From Vibrio sp. 99-70-13A1 (GTDB lineage: Bacteria > Pseudomonadota > Gammaproteobacteria > Enterobacterales > Vibrionaceae): a stretch of 45,785 bases of DNA. Positions within the stretch are counted from its first letter, which is position 1, and every line of letters begins with the position of its first letter. This document shows positions 33,251 through 41,934 of this stretch, piece after piece. The translations under genes and the position numbers were made by a program. The DNA is taken from positions 1 to 45,785 of the forward strand of contig NZ_VTXD01000038.1 of the NCBI RefSeq assembly GCF_013114625.1. Reading direction: 5' to 3'. The notes beneath the pieces were generated by a model that saw nothing but the letters and a program-made list of their open reading frames with translations, was not told the origin of the DNA and ran no database searches.

Positions 33251-34060
33251 CTATTGACCTTGAGCAATCTGATCTTGCCAATCTAATGTAGCAAACCAAT
33301 ACTCATAGCGTTCTTGTAACCAGCCATCTTCAGTACGTTTCTGAATCCACTGGTCAAAGAATTCTGCTTTATCCGTTTCACCTAGACGAACAGCAAAAGC
33401 TTCATTTCCTTTAGATAGGCGATCGGTAAAAGGAATAAATAGAGTATCTGAATTTTTGATACTTTCATGTTCAGGCTTAGGGCTAGAGGCGATAACCGCA
33501 TGCGCATTGCCGTTTAACACTTCTTGGAAAGCTTGAGCATCGTCATCAAACTGAAGCACTTTTGCTTTAGGGAAGGTGTCACGTGCAACTTGCACTGTGA
33601 ACGCACCACGACGAGCGGCAATTTTCACGCGGCGAGAGTTAAAGTCATCAATTTGAGTAAAACCTTCTGCCAGTTCTTTGTTTGCGGCTAGCTGAACGCC
33701 TGAGTGAGAATAAGGTGCAGTAAATAGCACGCTCTTTGCTCGCGCTTCAGTAATCGACATACCGCCGATGATCACATCAAACTTCTTCGAAAGTAGGGAA
33801 GGGATAATACCGTCCCATGCGGTTGGAACAAATTCTACTTTCCATCCTGAATCTTTCGCCAGTTGCTTAGCAACATCAATTTCAAAGCCAACTAAGTCGC
33901 CTTGTTTATTACGCATAGCCCAAGGAACGAAAGTCGACATTCCTACACGCAGTGTGCCTCTGTCGTTGATCTTATCTAAATTTGGAGTTGATGCTGCAAT
34001 TGCAGGCAAGCTGACAGCGAGCGTCAGTAGGGTCGTGATTGCGGTTTTAAATAGCTTCAT
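33251..34060 (-). CDS. Amino-acid ABC transporter, periplasmic binding protein
   Basis: A 269-residue family-3 solute-binding protein with a clean signal peptide (MKLFKTAITTLLTLAVSLPA, cleavage near IAA-STPN). Conserved stretches: LDKINDRGTLRVGMSTFVPWAMRNKQGDLVGFEIDVA, PTAWDGIIPSLLSKKFDVIIGGMSIT, and LFTAPYSHSGVQ. These are the ligand-binding segments of polar or acidic amino-acid receptors, but the exact substrate cannot be read. It is unusual in lying between the two permease genes. A hairpin follows it. Confidence 0.93.
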   Translation of the reverse strand: MKLFKTAITTLLTLAVSLPAIAASTPNLDKINDRGTLRVGMSTFVPWAMRNKQGDLVGFEIDVAKQLAKDSGWKVEFVPTAWDGIIPSLLSKKFDVIIGGMSITEARAKSVLFTAPYSHSGVQLAANKELAEGFTQIDDFNSRRVKIAARRGAFTVQVARDTFPKAKVLQFDDDAQAFQEVLNGNAHAVIASSPKPEHESIKNSDTLFIPFTDRLSKGNEAFAVRLGETDKAEFFDQWIQKRTEDGWLQERYEYWFATLDWQDQIAQGQ

Positions 34061-34072
34061 GCTGATAAATCC

Positions 34073-34873
34073 TTATTGAGTTCGCCAGTTGGCCCCGAGC
34101 TTATGCTCAAGCCAAGCGGAAACGGCAGAAAGTGAAAGTGTAAGCGCTAAGTAAATGATGGCAACTGAGAACCAAATCTCAAATGGCATCGCAGTTTCAG
34201 AAACAATGTTTCTGGCCTCTGTTGTTAGATCGAATATCGCCATGACACTCACAATAGAGGAATTTTTTATTAATGATATGACTTCGTTGGTCAGTGGTGG
34301 CAGTGTACGTTGCACCACTTGGGGCAATATAACATCCCAGTATGTAAAGGTTTTCGATAGCCCTAAAGATTGAGCGGCTTCAAATTGCCCTTTAGCAATA
34401 CCATTCAAACCAGAACGGAATATTTCAGCGGTATAAGCGCCTTGAAACAGTGCCAGGGCTAATACCGCGGTACTGAATCGGTCTAAACCAATAACAGGAC
34501 CAAACACAAAATAGAGCAAATAAATTTGCACTAAAAGCGGTGTGTTTCGTATCAGTTCTACATAGCTGGTGGCAATCGTTCGGCCGACGATCGAATCAGA
34601 ATTTCGAAGTAATGCCGTTACTAAGCCAATGAATAAGGTCGCGATTAAGGATAGTAAAGAAATCTTAATGGTGACAAGCAAGCCTTCAATCAGTTCGGCA
34701 GTCCACCATTCACCATCTTCATAGAAGGCAATGTAATCGGGTACGCGGTCCCACTGCCAACTGTAACCCATAGATTGCGCACCAGAATCTAAAATCCACC
34801 CGATAGCAAAAACCAACAGGCTAATTTGAAAAAGCGCAGAAATCACGGGTTTAAAAATTCGTATGATCATCAA
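34073..34873 (-). CDS. Amino-acid ABC transporter, permease
   Basis: A 266-residue permease of the HisMQ family. Seen: ELIEGLLVTIKISLLSLIATLFIGLVTAL, SYVELIRNTPLLVQIYLLYFVFGP, and the EAA loop GLNGIAKGQFEAAQSLGLSKTFTYWDVILPQVV. Its ATG overlaps the stop codon of the ATPase gene by 3 bp (ATGA), a sign of translational coupling. The binding-protein gene follows after 12 bp. Confidence 0.93.
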   Translation of the reverse strand: MMIIRIFKPVISALFQISLLVFAIGWILDSGAQSMGYSWQWDRVPDYIAFYEDGEWWTAELIEGLLVTIKISLLSLIATLFIGLVTALLRNSDSIVGRTIATSYVELIRNTPLLVQIYLLYFVFGPVIGLDRFSTAVLALALFQGAYTAEIFRSGLNGIAKGQFEAAQSLGLSKTFTYWDVILPQVVQRTLPPLTNEVISLIKNSSIVSVMAIFDLTTEARNIVSETAMPFEIWFSVAIIYLALTLSLSAVSAWLEHKLGANWRTQ

Positions 34874-35619
34874 TAGGTAAGAATTTGATTTAGGAAAGTT
34901 TGAGTACGGATATGCTGAGGGTTTTCGAATAAAGCTTGAGGCGTGTTCGATTCTACAATCTGCCCTTCATCCATAAAAATGACTCGGTCAGCCACTTGTT
35001 TAGCAAATCCCATTTCGTGTGTCACACACACCATAGTGATCCCTTCACTTGCCAGTTCTACCATGACATCAAGTACCTCATTAATCATCTCAGGATCAAG
35101 TGCAGATGTTGGTTCATCAAATAGTAGCAGTTCAGGTTTCATACAAAGTGAGCGAGCAATCGCGACTCGCTGTTGCTGCCCTCCCGATAATTGCACGGGG
35201 TATTTATGAGCTTGCTCAGCAATGTGTACCCGTTCTAAATAATGCATCGCCAGAGATTCGGCGTCTGACTTGTTCATTTTTAGAGTTCTAATCGGGGATA
35301 GCGTGAGGTTTTCAAGAACGGTTAAATGCGGAAATAAATGGAAGTGTTGGAATACCATTCCTACTTTGCCTGGAGTATTGAACTGGCATGGCAAGGTTTG
35401 CTGCCTAACCGTTAACGCACCAGATTCAAAAGGCTCTAGTTGGTTGATACAGCGGATAAGTGTGGATTTACCCGAACCCGAAGGTCCACAAATCACAACA
35501 ATTTCGCCTTGCTGGATACTTAAATCAATATTTTTAAGGGCATGGAAATCGCCATACCATTTGTTAAGTGCTTTAAACTCAACCATTTGTTGGTGACTGT
35601 TCAAATTCTTTTCATACAT
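34870..35619 (-). CDS. Amino-acid ABC transporter, ATP-binding protein
   Basis: The ATPase of the four-gene importer, GlnQ/HisP family. Seen: Walker A GPSGSGKST, Q-loop MVFQHFHLFPHLT, signature LSGGQQQRVAIARSL, Walker B LLLFDEPTSALDPEM, and the switch His in VTHEMGFA. The start is uncertain: I show the ATG at 35619 (MYEKNLNSHQQMVEF). The family core begins at the ATG at 35586, and a GTG at 35664 is also in frame; none has a strong ribosome binding site. It is the first gene of the operon. Confidence 0.92.
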   Translation of the reverse strand: MYEKNLNSHQQMVEFKALNKWYGDFHALKNIDLSIQQGEIVVICGPSGSGKSTLIRCINQLEPFESGALTVRQQTLPCQFNTPGKVGMVFQHFHLFPHLTVLENLTLSPIRTLKMNKSDAESLAMHYLERVHIAEQAHKYPVQLSGGQQQRVAIARSLCMKPELLLFDEPTSALDPEMINEVLDVMVELASEGITMVCVTHEMGFAKQVADRVIFMDEGQIVESNTPQALFENPQHIRTQTFLNQILTY

Positions 35620-35712
35620 ATCTGCGGTATGCTTCACCATAACAAGATAGAAATGCGATTGCACATAAAAATCTTGGCTTATGGGTGATAAGTAAAGCTT
35701 TGTGCTTCAACG

Positions 35713-35743
35713 AAAAAACAGCGGCAAAAATTCCGCTGTTTTT
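35713..35743 (-). terminator. Terminator downstream of the alcohol dehydrogenase gene
   Basis: AACAGCGG (35717-35724) and CCGCTGTT (35733-35740) form an 8-bp stem flanked by A- and T-runs on both sides, so it could work in both directions. It lies 49 bp beyond the stop codon of the minus-strand dehydrogenase. Confidence 0.88.
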
Positions 35744-35791
35744 ATATACAATCGATCTTAAGTCATCAACTTTACATCTTTTGCTAATTAA

Positions 35792-36940
35792 TTATTGAAC
35801 CGCAGACTCTAGAATCTCACGTGTTTTTTCCATAGTGATCGCTTGGTTTTCACCTAGTTGAACAAAACCATGTGATTCAAGCTGGCTAATAATACGGTCA
35901 ATTGCTGTTGGTTTGTCTGCTTCGTAGTCTGAAAATTCCGTTGCAACATCTAAGCTATGGTAGAAATCTTCAATAGCAGCGATCGTGCGCTCAGCCAAAT
36001 CAGAGCCTGATTCTAAACCGAATACGTTTTTACCCATTTGCTCTAGCTTGCCACGTTTTGCTTCGATTTGGTTACGAAGTAAAGATGGCTGAACAATTGC
36101 TAACGAACGAGCGTGGTCTACATGCCAAAGTGCAGTGAATTCATGGCCAATCATGTGCGTCGCCCAATCTTGAGGAACACCAGTACCAATTAAGCCGTTC
36201 AGAGCTTGGTTGGCTGTCCACATTAGGTTTGCACGCCATGCATCGTTATCACGCTCATCATATTGCTTACCAAGAACCAGCAGGTTCTTCAAAAGCGTTT
36301 CTGCATAACCTTCTTGAACCATAGCGTTAGTTGGCATAGTGATGTACTGCTCACATACGTGAACCCATGCATCAACAAGACCATTCACAAGCTGACGCTC
36401 TGGCAGTGATTTCATTACATCTGGGTCCATTACCGCAAATTTTGGCTGAACAGCTGGATGCATGAACGGCAGTTTTTCTTGCGTTTCTTTACGAGTGATT
36501 ACCGCGCCCATATTGGATTCAGAACCAGTCGCAGGAAGCGTTAAGATTGCACCAATTGGTGTTGCTTCAGTGATTTGGTGCTTACCTTGCAGGATATCCC
36601 AACCGTCACCATCGTATTTCGCAGCCGCTGCAACATACTTAGAACCATCAATAACTGAACCACCGCCAACAGCGATGATGAAATCAATGTCTTGTTCTTT
36701 AACAATCGCAACCGCTTTATCCAGTGTTTCTTTTGTTGGGTTAGCTTCAACACCTGAGAATTCTACCCAAGAGTGGTCTTTAAGTGCTTCAGTTACTTGG
36801 TCATAAACACCATTTTTTTTAATTGAACCGCCACCATAAATAACTAAAACCTTTTGTGATGATTCAACAGAGTTGCTGATATTTTGGATTTGACCTTGTC
36901 CAAAATGGATAACTGTAGGGTTTACGTATGTGAATTGCAT
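35792..36940 (-). CDS. Iron-type alcohol dehydrogenase / aldehyde reductase, YqhD-like
   Basis: A 382-residue cytoplasmic enzyme of the iron-containing alcohol dehydrogenase family, probably an NADPH-dependent aldehyde reductase. Seen: VIYGGGSIKKNGVYDQV near 37, GGGSVIDGSKYVAAA near 92, and the metal ligands in LVDAWVHVCEQY (Asp, His) and GHEFTALWHVDHARSL (two His). The ATG at 36940 (MQFTYVNPTVIHFG) is the likely start because AAGGAATTAGCA precedes it; a reading nine codons longer is less likely. It is divergent from an AraC-type gene, as yqhD is from yqhC in E. coli. Confidence 0.9.
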   Translation of the reverse strand: MQFTYVNPTVIHFGQGQIQNISNSVESSQKVLVIYGGGSIKKNGVYDQVTEALKDHSWVEFSGVEANPTKETLDKAVAIVKEQDIDFIIAVGGGSVIDGSKYVAAAAKYDGDGWDILQGKHQITEATPIGAILTLPATGSESNMGAVITRKETQEKLPFMHPAVQPKFAVMDPDVMKSLPERQLVNGLVDAWVHVCEQYITMPTNAMVQEGYAETLLKNLLVLGKQYDERDNDAWRANLMWTANQALNGLIGTGVPQDWATHMIGHEFTALWHVDHARSLAIVQPSLLRNQIEAKRGKLEQMGKNVFGLESGSDLAERTIAAIEDFYHSLDVATEFSDYEADKPTAIDRIISQLESHGFVQLGENQAITMEKTREILESAVQ

Positions 36941-37124
36941 TGCTAATTCCTTGTGTAAGTTCAACATGCCTTAAACCAGCGCATTTGATTATTGTTTTGT
37001 TTGTATATTTGCATATTAGTGCTATTTATTGTGTGTTTAAAGAGTGATTTCTCCAATTTAATTGCCTATTTCTACAGTGTTGTTATTCTTTAGATATTGA
37101 AATTGGTTGGAATAGGCTCTATTT

Positions 37125-38009
37125 ATGCAAACTCTCGCGAACTTGATGCAGTCTTATGTTGATAAAAAAGGTTGGAATGATCTTGAAGGAATCAGAGAAA
37201 CTGAAATAGACGGCGTTTGGATTTATAGAAGCAGTAATGGTAATGGGAGGCAGCCTTTTACTTATGAATCGGGGATCATCTTACTTGCTCAAGGGCGAAA
37301 AAATATCTACATCGGTGATCGTCCTGTCACTTATGCTGCGGGCGATTACTTGGTCGTTGGTGTTCCTATGCCGCTAGAGTGTGAAGCCTTGCCTATTGAT
37401 GAGGAGCCGTTATTGGGCTTATCAATTACGATTGATCCCAAACGACTGCATAAGCTCGTTAAGCAACTAGAAGAACAAGGCTTTTTAGAAAGCTATTGTA
37501 ATAAACATAAAACGGGAAGTAGTGGGCTTGAATCGACAGCAATGGAACCGTTAATGTTAGACAGCTGCACCAGATTAATGAAGACACTCCATTGTGAAAT
37601 AGAAGCCAATATTTTAGGTGACGCTGTAATCAATGAAATTGTTTATAGAGCATTAACTGGCGCTGAAGGGCGAGTTTTATTTGATCTTGCTCATCAAGAT
37701 GGGCATTACGCTAGAGTAGCTAAAGCGTTATCCAAAGTGCATGAGGAGTATGACCAAACGATTACTGTTCAGTCTTTAGCAGAAGAAGCGAATATGAGTG
37801 TTTCTGCTTTTCATAGTGCATTTAGAAATGTGACATTTGAGTCCCCTTTGCAGTATCTAAAAAAAGTCAGATTAAATAAGGCAAAAGATCTCATTCAAAT
37901 GGAAGGAATGAGAATAAGTGATGCAGCAAGGCTTGTTGGCTATTCGAGCCCATCTCAGTTTAGTCGAGAGTTTAAACGCCATTTTAATACCACTCCAAGA
38001 GCAATATAG
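37125..38009 (+). CDS. AraC-family transcriptional regulator, YqhC-like
   Basis: A 294-residue regulator. The N-terminal region (about 20-185) resembles the AraC-type cupin domain found in YqhC relatives (PFTYESGIILLAQGRKNIYIGDR, then GDYLVVGVPMPLECEA). The C-terminal 100 residues are the double helix-turn-helix DNA-binding domain: TVQSLAEEANMSVSAFHSAFRNVT and ISDAARLVGYSSPSQFSREFKRHF. From position I infer that it activates the divergent dehydrogenase gene, perhaps in response to reactive aldehydes as YqhC does. It is convergent with the integron integrase. Confidence 0.9.
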   Translation: MQTLANLMQSYVDKKGWNDLEGIRETEIDGVWIYRSSNGNGRQPFTYESGIILLAQGRKNIYIGDRPVTYAAGDYLVVGVPMPLECEALPIDEEPLLGLSITIDPKRLHKLVKQLEEQGFLESYCNKHKTGSSGLESTAMEPLMLDSCTRLMKTLHCEIEANILGDAVINEIVYRALTGAEGRVLFDLAHQDGHYARVAKALSKVHEEYDQTITVQSLAEEANMSVSAFHSAFRNVTFESPLQYLKKVRLNKAKDLIQMEGMRISDAARLVGYSSPSQFSREFKRHFNTTPRAI

Positions 38010-38019
38010 TTTTCGATTT

Positions 38020-38256
38020 CCAGCCACTAGCTATTAGCTAAAATAGCAATATTGATCAGAGTAATAGAAAAGGGGAAATTTATAATATGTAAACGACTCT
38101 TTTTCTTTCGTTCGTCTCATAGGATACTTAAGCCCCCTATAGGAAGGTACTAGTCATACTTTTCTGTGGAAAGCGCATTTGATGCAGAGCAAAGGTACTT
38201 TAAACTCTTTTGTGAAACATTAAATGCGCTTTTTTATATCTGCCATTAGTGGCTGG
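38020..38256. repeat. Nested inverted repeats between the AraC gene and intI
   Basis: CCAGCCACTA (38020-38029) and its exact reverse complement TAGTGGCTGG (38247-38256) bound a 237-bp AT-rich spacer. Inside lies a second perfect pair, AAAGCGCATTT (38170-38180) and AAATGCGCTTT (38222-38232), the latter followed by a T-run. The inner pair may be a terminator for the AraC gene. The whole could be a small non-coding element at the integron edge. Confidence 0.6.
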
Positions 38257-38290
38257 TATGACATTATTAATGTTGTGACTAGTTTTATAT

Positions 38291-39259
38291 CTACTTTAAA
38301 ATAATTGATAGTGGGCTGGTAACGCCGCTCGCGCCTCTGTCTAATATATGGGTATAAATTTGGGTGGTTTTTACATCTGAATGCCCTAGCTGTTCTTGTA
38401 TCGTCCTTATATCTGCACCTGACTCTAAAAGGTGAGTAGCAAAGCTGTGCCGCAATGTATGACAGGTTATATTTTTGGTAATTCCGGCGTCTTTCCCTGC
38501 ACGTTTAACAGCCCTTTGTAAGGCTATCTCATTTATATGGTGGCGCCTTAATAGATTGGATTGTGGATCGGTAGATAGCTTGACTGAAGGAAACAGGTAA
38601 TGCCAATTAAAGTCGAGGTGAGCATTTGGGTACTTGCGCTGTAAAGATTGGTTGAGCCATACCCCATTATAACCAGCCGAGTTGATATCTTTTTTGTAAT
38701 AGTTGAGTGCCAAACTCTCTTGTTGCTTTAGCAAGGGCATAAGTTCCTTAGCCAGTGTCACAGTCCTATTTTTACCGCCTTTCCCTTGCCAGATTCTTAT
38801 CGCTCCATAGTGGTAATCAATATCTTGTATTCTAAGCCTTACGCACTCCATTACCCGCAGCCCTGATCCATAAAGCAGCATAATGTGGAGCTTATATTTA
38901 GGATCAATATGCACCAGAAACTGTGACATCTCATTTTTTGTTAAAACGACGGGGAGCTTTCTGTCTAGTTGCGATTTTTGAAACTTCATTTCGAGAGACA
39001 ATGGTGTTCTAAAATATTCACGGTATAAAAAGTTGATCGAATTTAAAGCTAAAGCCTGGGTTTTAGCGGCGACCTTTTTTTCAATAGCGAGATAGCTCAA
39101 AAATCTTTCAACATCCACTTCATTTAACTTAGAAGGGTGTTCCATATTGTGGAATATGATGTATTTCTTGATCCACATAATGTACGCCTCAATGGTTTTA
39201 CTCGCATAATGGCGTGTCCGCATATGATCTTGCACACTGAGTAGAAACTGATTTTTCAT
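38291..39259 (-). CDS. intI: Integron integrase
   Basis: This tyrosine recombinase inserts and excises cassettes at attI and attC. All catalytic residues are present in 322 residues: Arg135 (GSGLRVME), Lys160/163 (GKGGKNR), His267 and Arg270 (HTLRHSFATH), His293 (LGHS) and Tyr302 (TQIYTH). The integron-specific extra helix is clear at about 195-225 (GVWLNQSLQRKYPN, then WHYLFPS), which separates IntI from XerC/D. The length fits the IntIA type of Vibrio superintegrons. A LexA-like box lies 21-36 bp upstream, so SOS induction is likely. The gene looks intact and is probably active. Confidence 0.96.
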   Translation of the reverse strand: MKNQFLLSVQDHMRTRHYASKTIEAYIMWIKKYIIFHNMEHPSKLNEVDVERFLSYLAIEKKVAAKTQALALNSINFLYREYFRTPLSLEMKFQKSQLDRKLPVVLTKNEMSQFLVHIDPKYKLHIMLLYGSGLRVMECVRLRIQDIDYHYGAIRIWQGKGGKNRTVTLAKELMPLLKQQESLALNYYKKDINSAGYNGVWLNQSLQRKYPNAHLDFNWHYLFPSVKLSTDPQSNLLRRHHINEIALQRAVKRAGKDAGITKNITCHTLRHSFATHLLESGADIRTIQEQLGHSDVKTTQIYTHILDRGASGVTSPLSIILK

Positions 39260-39279
39260 GATTAACTTATCTTTTTGGT

Positions 39280-39295
39280 ATGTGTTTATATACAG
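39280..39295 (-). promoter_or_regulatory. LexA (SOS) box upstream of intI
   Basis: ATGTGTTTATATACAG differs from CTGTATATATATACAG at three positions and keeps one perfect half (ACAG with its AT-rich core). It lies immediately upstream of the intI start, where SOS control of integron integrases is known. Confidence 0.6.
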
Positions 39296-39490
39296 TTGTG
39301 CTTAAAGTTAAGTGATTCAAGAATTATGAGACATTTTGCAATCTAATTGCCAAGTTCACAGCAAGTTGTAATACTTAGTTGATATGTGTTTCAATCAGTT
39401 ACGTGATGTTATCCTAAGTTCTTCACCCGTGTGAAGTGGCGGTAGCGTGGGTAATTAGGTATACATGGTGATGTATAGAAAGCGTTAGTT
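39296..39490 (+). other. attI recombination site and cassette promoter region
   Basis: The insertion point is GCGTTAGTT, with the cut after G39484, immediately before the first cassette. Upstream lies a perfect 6-bp hairpin (CTTCAC-ccgt-GTGAAG, 39421-39436). A promoter reading into the cassettes is expected here; the best I find is TTGCCA (39347-39352) with a weak -10, TAATAC (39369-39374), so I do not place it firmly. Confidence 0.65.
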
Positions 39491-39507
39491 TTCATGGAGG
39501 AAATATT

Positions 39508-40125
39508 GTGGAAATCTGGAAGTTATTGTTCTTTATACCAGCGTGCTTTACGCTCAATATGACTCCTGGTCCAAACAACCTATTGTCTATGAATAATGCT
39601 CGTTGTTACGGCTTCAAGTCTGCTTTCATTGCTGGTTTGGGTCGAATAGCTGCATTCTCTGTAATGATAGCTTTGGCAGCTTCAGGTTTAGCTGTTGTTC
39701 TCTACAAATCTGAGTCTCTATTTCTAACCATTAAAATTGTGGGTGCGGCGTACTTGTTGTTGATTGCTATTAATCTTTGGCGTTCGGAGTCAAGTCCCGT
39801 CGCTGAATTAGAAAGCACTCATAACCGGCTTGGTTTAGCTAAACAAGAATTTTTGTTAGCTGCTGGTAATCCAAAGGCAATCTTAATATTTACTGCCTTT
39901 CTCCCACAGTTCGTTGATGTTTCGGCTAGTGTAAATGAACAGTTCTTCGTTTTAGGCGCTACGTTCCTAATATTAGAAATGGGTGCAATATCTATTTATG
40001 CCATATTCGGAATATATTTAAGGCAGTGGTTCACGAAGCCGAAAATGGCAAAGCGCTTCAATAGAGGTTGTGCTACTTTTTTAGCTATTTCTGGAGCAAG
40101 CTTGTTACTAAGCCGCCAGCAATGA
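39508..40125 (+). CDS. LysE/RhtB-family exporter (cassette 1)
   Basis: A 205-residue inner-membrane protein of the LysE/RhtB translocator family, which exports amino acids such as homoserine, threonine or lysine. Seen: the N-terminal family motif FTLNMTPGPNNLLSMNNARCYG, about six hydrophobic segments, and NPKAILIFTAFLPQF in the middle. The start is GTG at 39508, six bases after a strong GGAGGA. As the first cassette after attI it is the one best placed for expression. The substrate is not readable from sequence; such exporters sometimes give resistance to amino-acid analogues. Confidence 0.9.
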   Translation: MEIWKLLFFIPACFTLNMTPGPNNLLSMNNARCYGFKSAFIAGLGRIAAFSVMIALAASGLAVVLYKSESLFLTIKIVGAAYLLLIAINLWRSESSPVAELESTHNRLGLAKQEFLLAAGNPKAILIFTAFLPQFVDVSASVNEQFFVLGATFLILEMGAISIYAIFGIYLRQWFTKPKMAKRFNRGCATFLAISGASLLLSRQQ

Positions 40126-40251
40126 AACTAACAAGCAATTTAAGCAGACTGTCAACGCTTGGCATTTTCAGTTCGGTTTAGCTTTAGTGATTTCGGTGGT
40201 AAATTGGAGTGTATTTGGTAGCGTTGTCAGCTACTTAATTGGGCGTTATGT
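40126..40251 (+). repeat. attC site 1
   Basis: The site runs from CTAACAAGC to the core GTTATGT (cut after G40245). It contains the palindromic GTCAACGCTTGGCA element, and its ends (TAACAAGCAATTTAAG and CTTAATTGGGCGTTA) pair. Family A, with attC 4 and 6. Confidence 0.92.
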
Positions 40252-40271
40252 GTCCGAGTATGGAGTAATAG

Positions 40272-40823
40272 GTGGAAGTTGTAGAAAAGAAATTTAGAGA
40301 TACTCCTTGTTCCCACAAGAAATACGTAAAACGACTGTCTGAATACATATCGTTTTTACTAAAACAAGGCAGGATATTGGAAGCGAAGCACTATTTTGAT
40401 GAATTGGTCAAGATTAAGCCCAACCATAAAAGAACTTTAGTGCTTGGTTATGAGCTATCTATTAAGAGCTTCGATAATGAGGGTGTATTTAACTTTGATA
40501 AGCTATTGATAGAGCAAAAATATAATGAGCAAGAATTACTTGGTTTACAATTGACGTATTATTATTCGGTGCACAACACAAAGGCTTTCGAACAGGTAGC
40601 TAAATATATCTTTAAAAATCTGATACTTAAAATGGAGTTGCTGAATAAAATTCTACCGATGGTAGTTCAGAAAAAACAGTATGGTTCCATCGCTGCATTG
40701 TGTACTTATCTAAGAAATAACAAAATGAAGTTGAGTCCTCAAGCTGAAAAGTCAATCCGTCAAGTAGCTCTCCAAAAGTTAGTAAATGTGTTGTCAGAGG
40801 TTACAAAATGCCCGCTTTCCTAG
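40272..40823 (+). CDS. TPR-like helical protein (cassette 2, first gene)
   Basis: I do not recognise a named family. The 183 residues are almost all helix, with a TPR-like unit at about 18-53 (LSEYISFLLKQGRILEAKHYFDELVKIKPNH) and further helical pairs after it. The start is GTG at 40272, six bases after GGAG. The last 16 bases overlap the next gene, whose start lies inside the CCGCTTTCC-end of this one, so the two are probably translationally coupled. Two genes in one cassette, with a likely nuclease second, suggest an adaptor, inhibitor or antitoxin role. It has no signal peptide or membrane segment. Confidence 0.75.
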   Translation: MEVVEKKFRDTPCSHKKYVKRLSEYISFLLKQGRILEAKHYFDELVKIKPNHKRTLVLGYELSIKSFDNEGVFNFDKLLIEQKYNEQELLGLQLTYYYSVHNTKAFEQVAKYIFKNLILKMELLNKILPMVVQKKQYGSIAALCTYLRNNKMKLSPQAEKSIRQVALQKLVNVLSEVTKCPLS

Positions 40824-41791
40824 TAGTAAAAGTACTTGAATCACAAAGTATATGTTTACCTTCAACATTAGTTTATTCGAATGTTGAACTACGGTCTGCA
40901 AGTGCTGACTTTGAAGAAGAGTCAAGGTTTCTAGAAAATTGTGCAAAGAGCCTGCATTTAGATTTCTCTAAGTATAGCCATTGCGCTCGAATCGCTACTA
41001 TTGTCGATGAACTTTCGATACCCAAGGCTGTGGAAATTGCAGATGACCGTTTTGCCGAAATATTGGATTTGAAGTCAATTGAAGCTCCAATATCAAACTT
41101 CTCGTTGTCTAAAATAGGCTTTGTAAAAGATCTGCTTAAAGGTTCGTTACATGAGATTAAAGACAACACACATAGACCTAGTATGGCATTCTTCACACAC
41201 CAAGGTGATGTGCAGCAAGTAGACATGACGCACTATGTTTTGGCTCAAAATACGGAGTTGAGCAATCGATATTTAAGGTCTTTGCACTGGCTAAGAAATA
41301 GTAAGCACGAAAATAATTATCAGTTAAAAATCTTATTTAATTGGTTTGCAGTAGAAGCTTTGTTGAAAGAATCGGAGATGGATAATATAGGGGCTACAAT
41401 CCGGTGGTTTCTTGGTTTTCCAAACGGAAAGTCAAGTAAACTAGTTTCTAGTTCTGTTATCACAGCATTAGAAGCAAACCCTAGATATGGTATATGGAAA
41501 AAGAAAATCAAAGGGATCATTGAAAAAATAAGAATTTTTAGGAATGACTCAACCCACCATGGCTTTAGGACGATAGACTTTACTAAAAAGGAACTTGAAC
41601 TTTTTAATCAGGTTATGTTGTTTGGAGCAACAAGATGCCAAGGAGCTGTTCAACTAGCTTTGCATAATCAGGTTTCTACTGTTCCGGAGTTTAAGGATTA
41701 CATGCCTTATCTGTTTGAGTTAAATGAAAATTTAGTAAATGATGTACATGGTAATATTATATTTAGCCTTGATCGAATAAATGACACATAA
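40808..41791 (+). CDS. HEPN-domain protein, Apea-like (cassette 2, second gene)
   Basis: The 327-residue protein has a C-terminal helical domain (about 165-290) with the HEPN ribonuclease signature RNDSTH at 245-250 (R-N-x3-H), preceded by FNWFAVEALLKES (178-190) that resembles the first helix of Apea-like HEPN domains. HEPN proteins with this motif are usually metal-independent RNases in toxin-antitoxin, abortive-infection or CRISPR systems. The N-terminal half is not recognised. The ATG at 40808 follows AGAGG and overlaps the upstream gene by 16 bp. Its TAA stop is shared with the attC end. I infer an RNase effector partnered by the TPR-like protein. Confidence 0.75.
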   Translation: MPAFLVVKVLESQSICLPSTLVYSNVELRSASADFEEESRFLENCAKSLHLDFSKYSHCARIATIVDELSIPKAVEIADDRFAEILDLKSIEAPISNFSLSKIGFVKDLLKGSLHEIKDNTHRPSMAFFTHQGDVQQVDMTHYVLAQNTELSNRYLRSLHWLRNSKHENNYQLKILFNWFAVEALLKESEMDNIGATIRWFLGFPNGKSSKLVSSSVITALEANPRYGIWKKKIKGIIEKIRIFRNDSTHHGFRTIDFTKKELELFNQVMLFGATRCQGAVQLALHNQVSTVPEFKDYMPYLFELNENLVNDVHGNIIFSLDRINDT

Positions 41792-41911
41792 CAAGCAATT
41801 CAAGCTGACAGCCAACGCGTGGCATTTTCAGCTCCAAAAGGTTTGGGTGTAATCGGTGCGTTGCTTTGAGTTCAGGTTTGCGTTGGTCTGCAACTTAATT
41901 GGGCGTTATAT
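41787..41911 (+). repeat. attC site 2
   Basis: From CATAACAAGC to core GTTATAT (cut after G41905). Central element GCCAACGCGTGGC. Family B, nearly identical to attC 5. It supplies the TAA stop of the preceding gene. Confidence 0.92.
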
Positions 41912-41934
41912 GAAAAGATAGGTTTGGTGGCATT

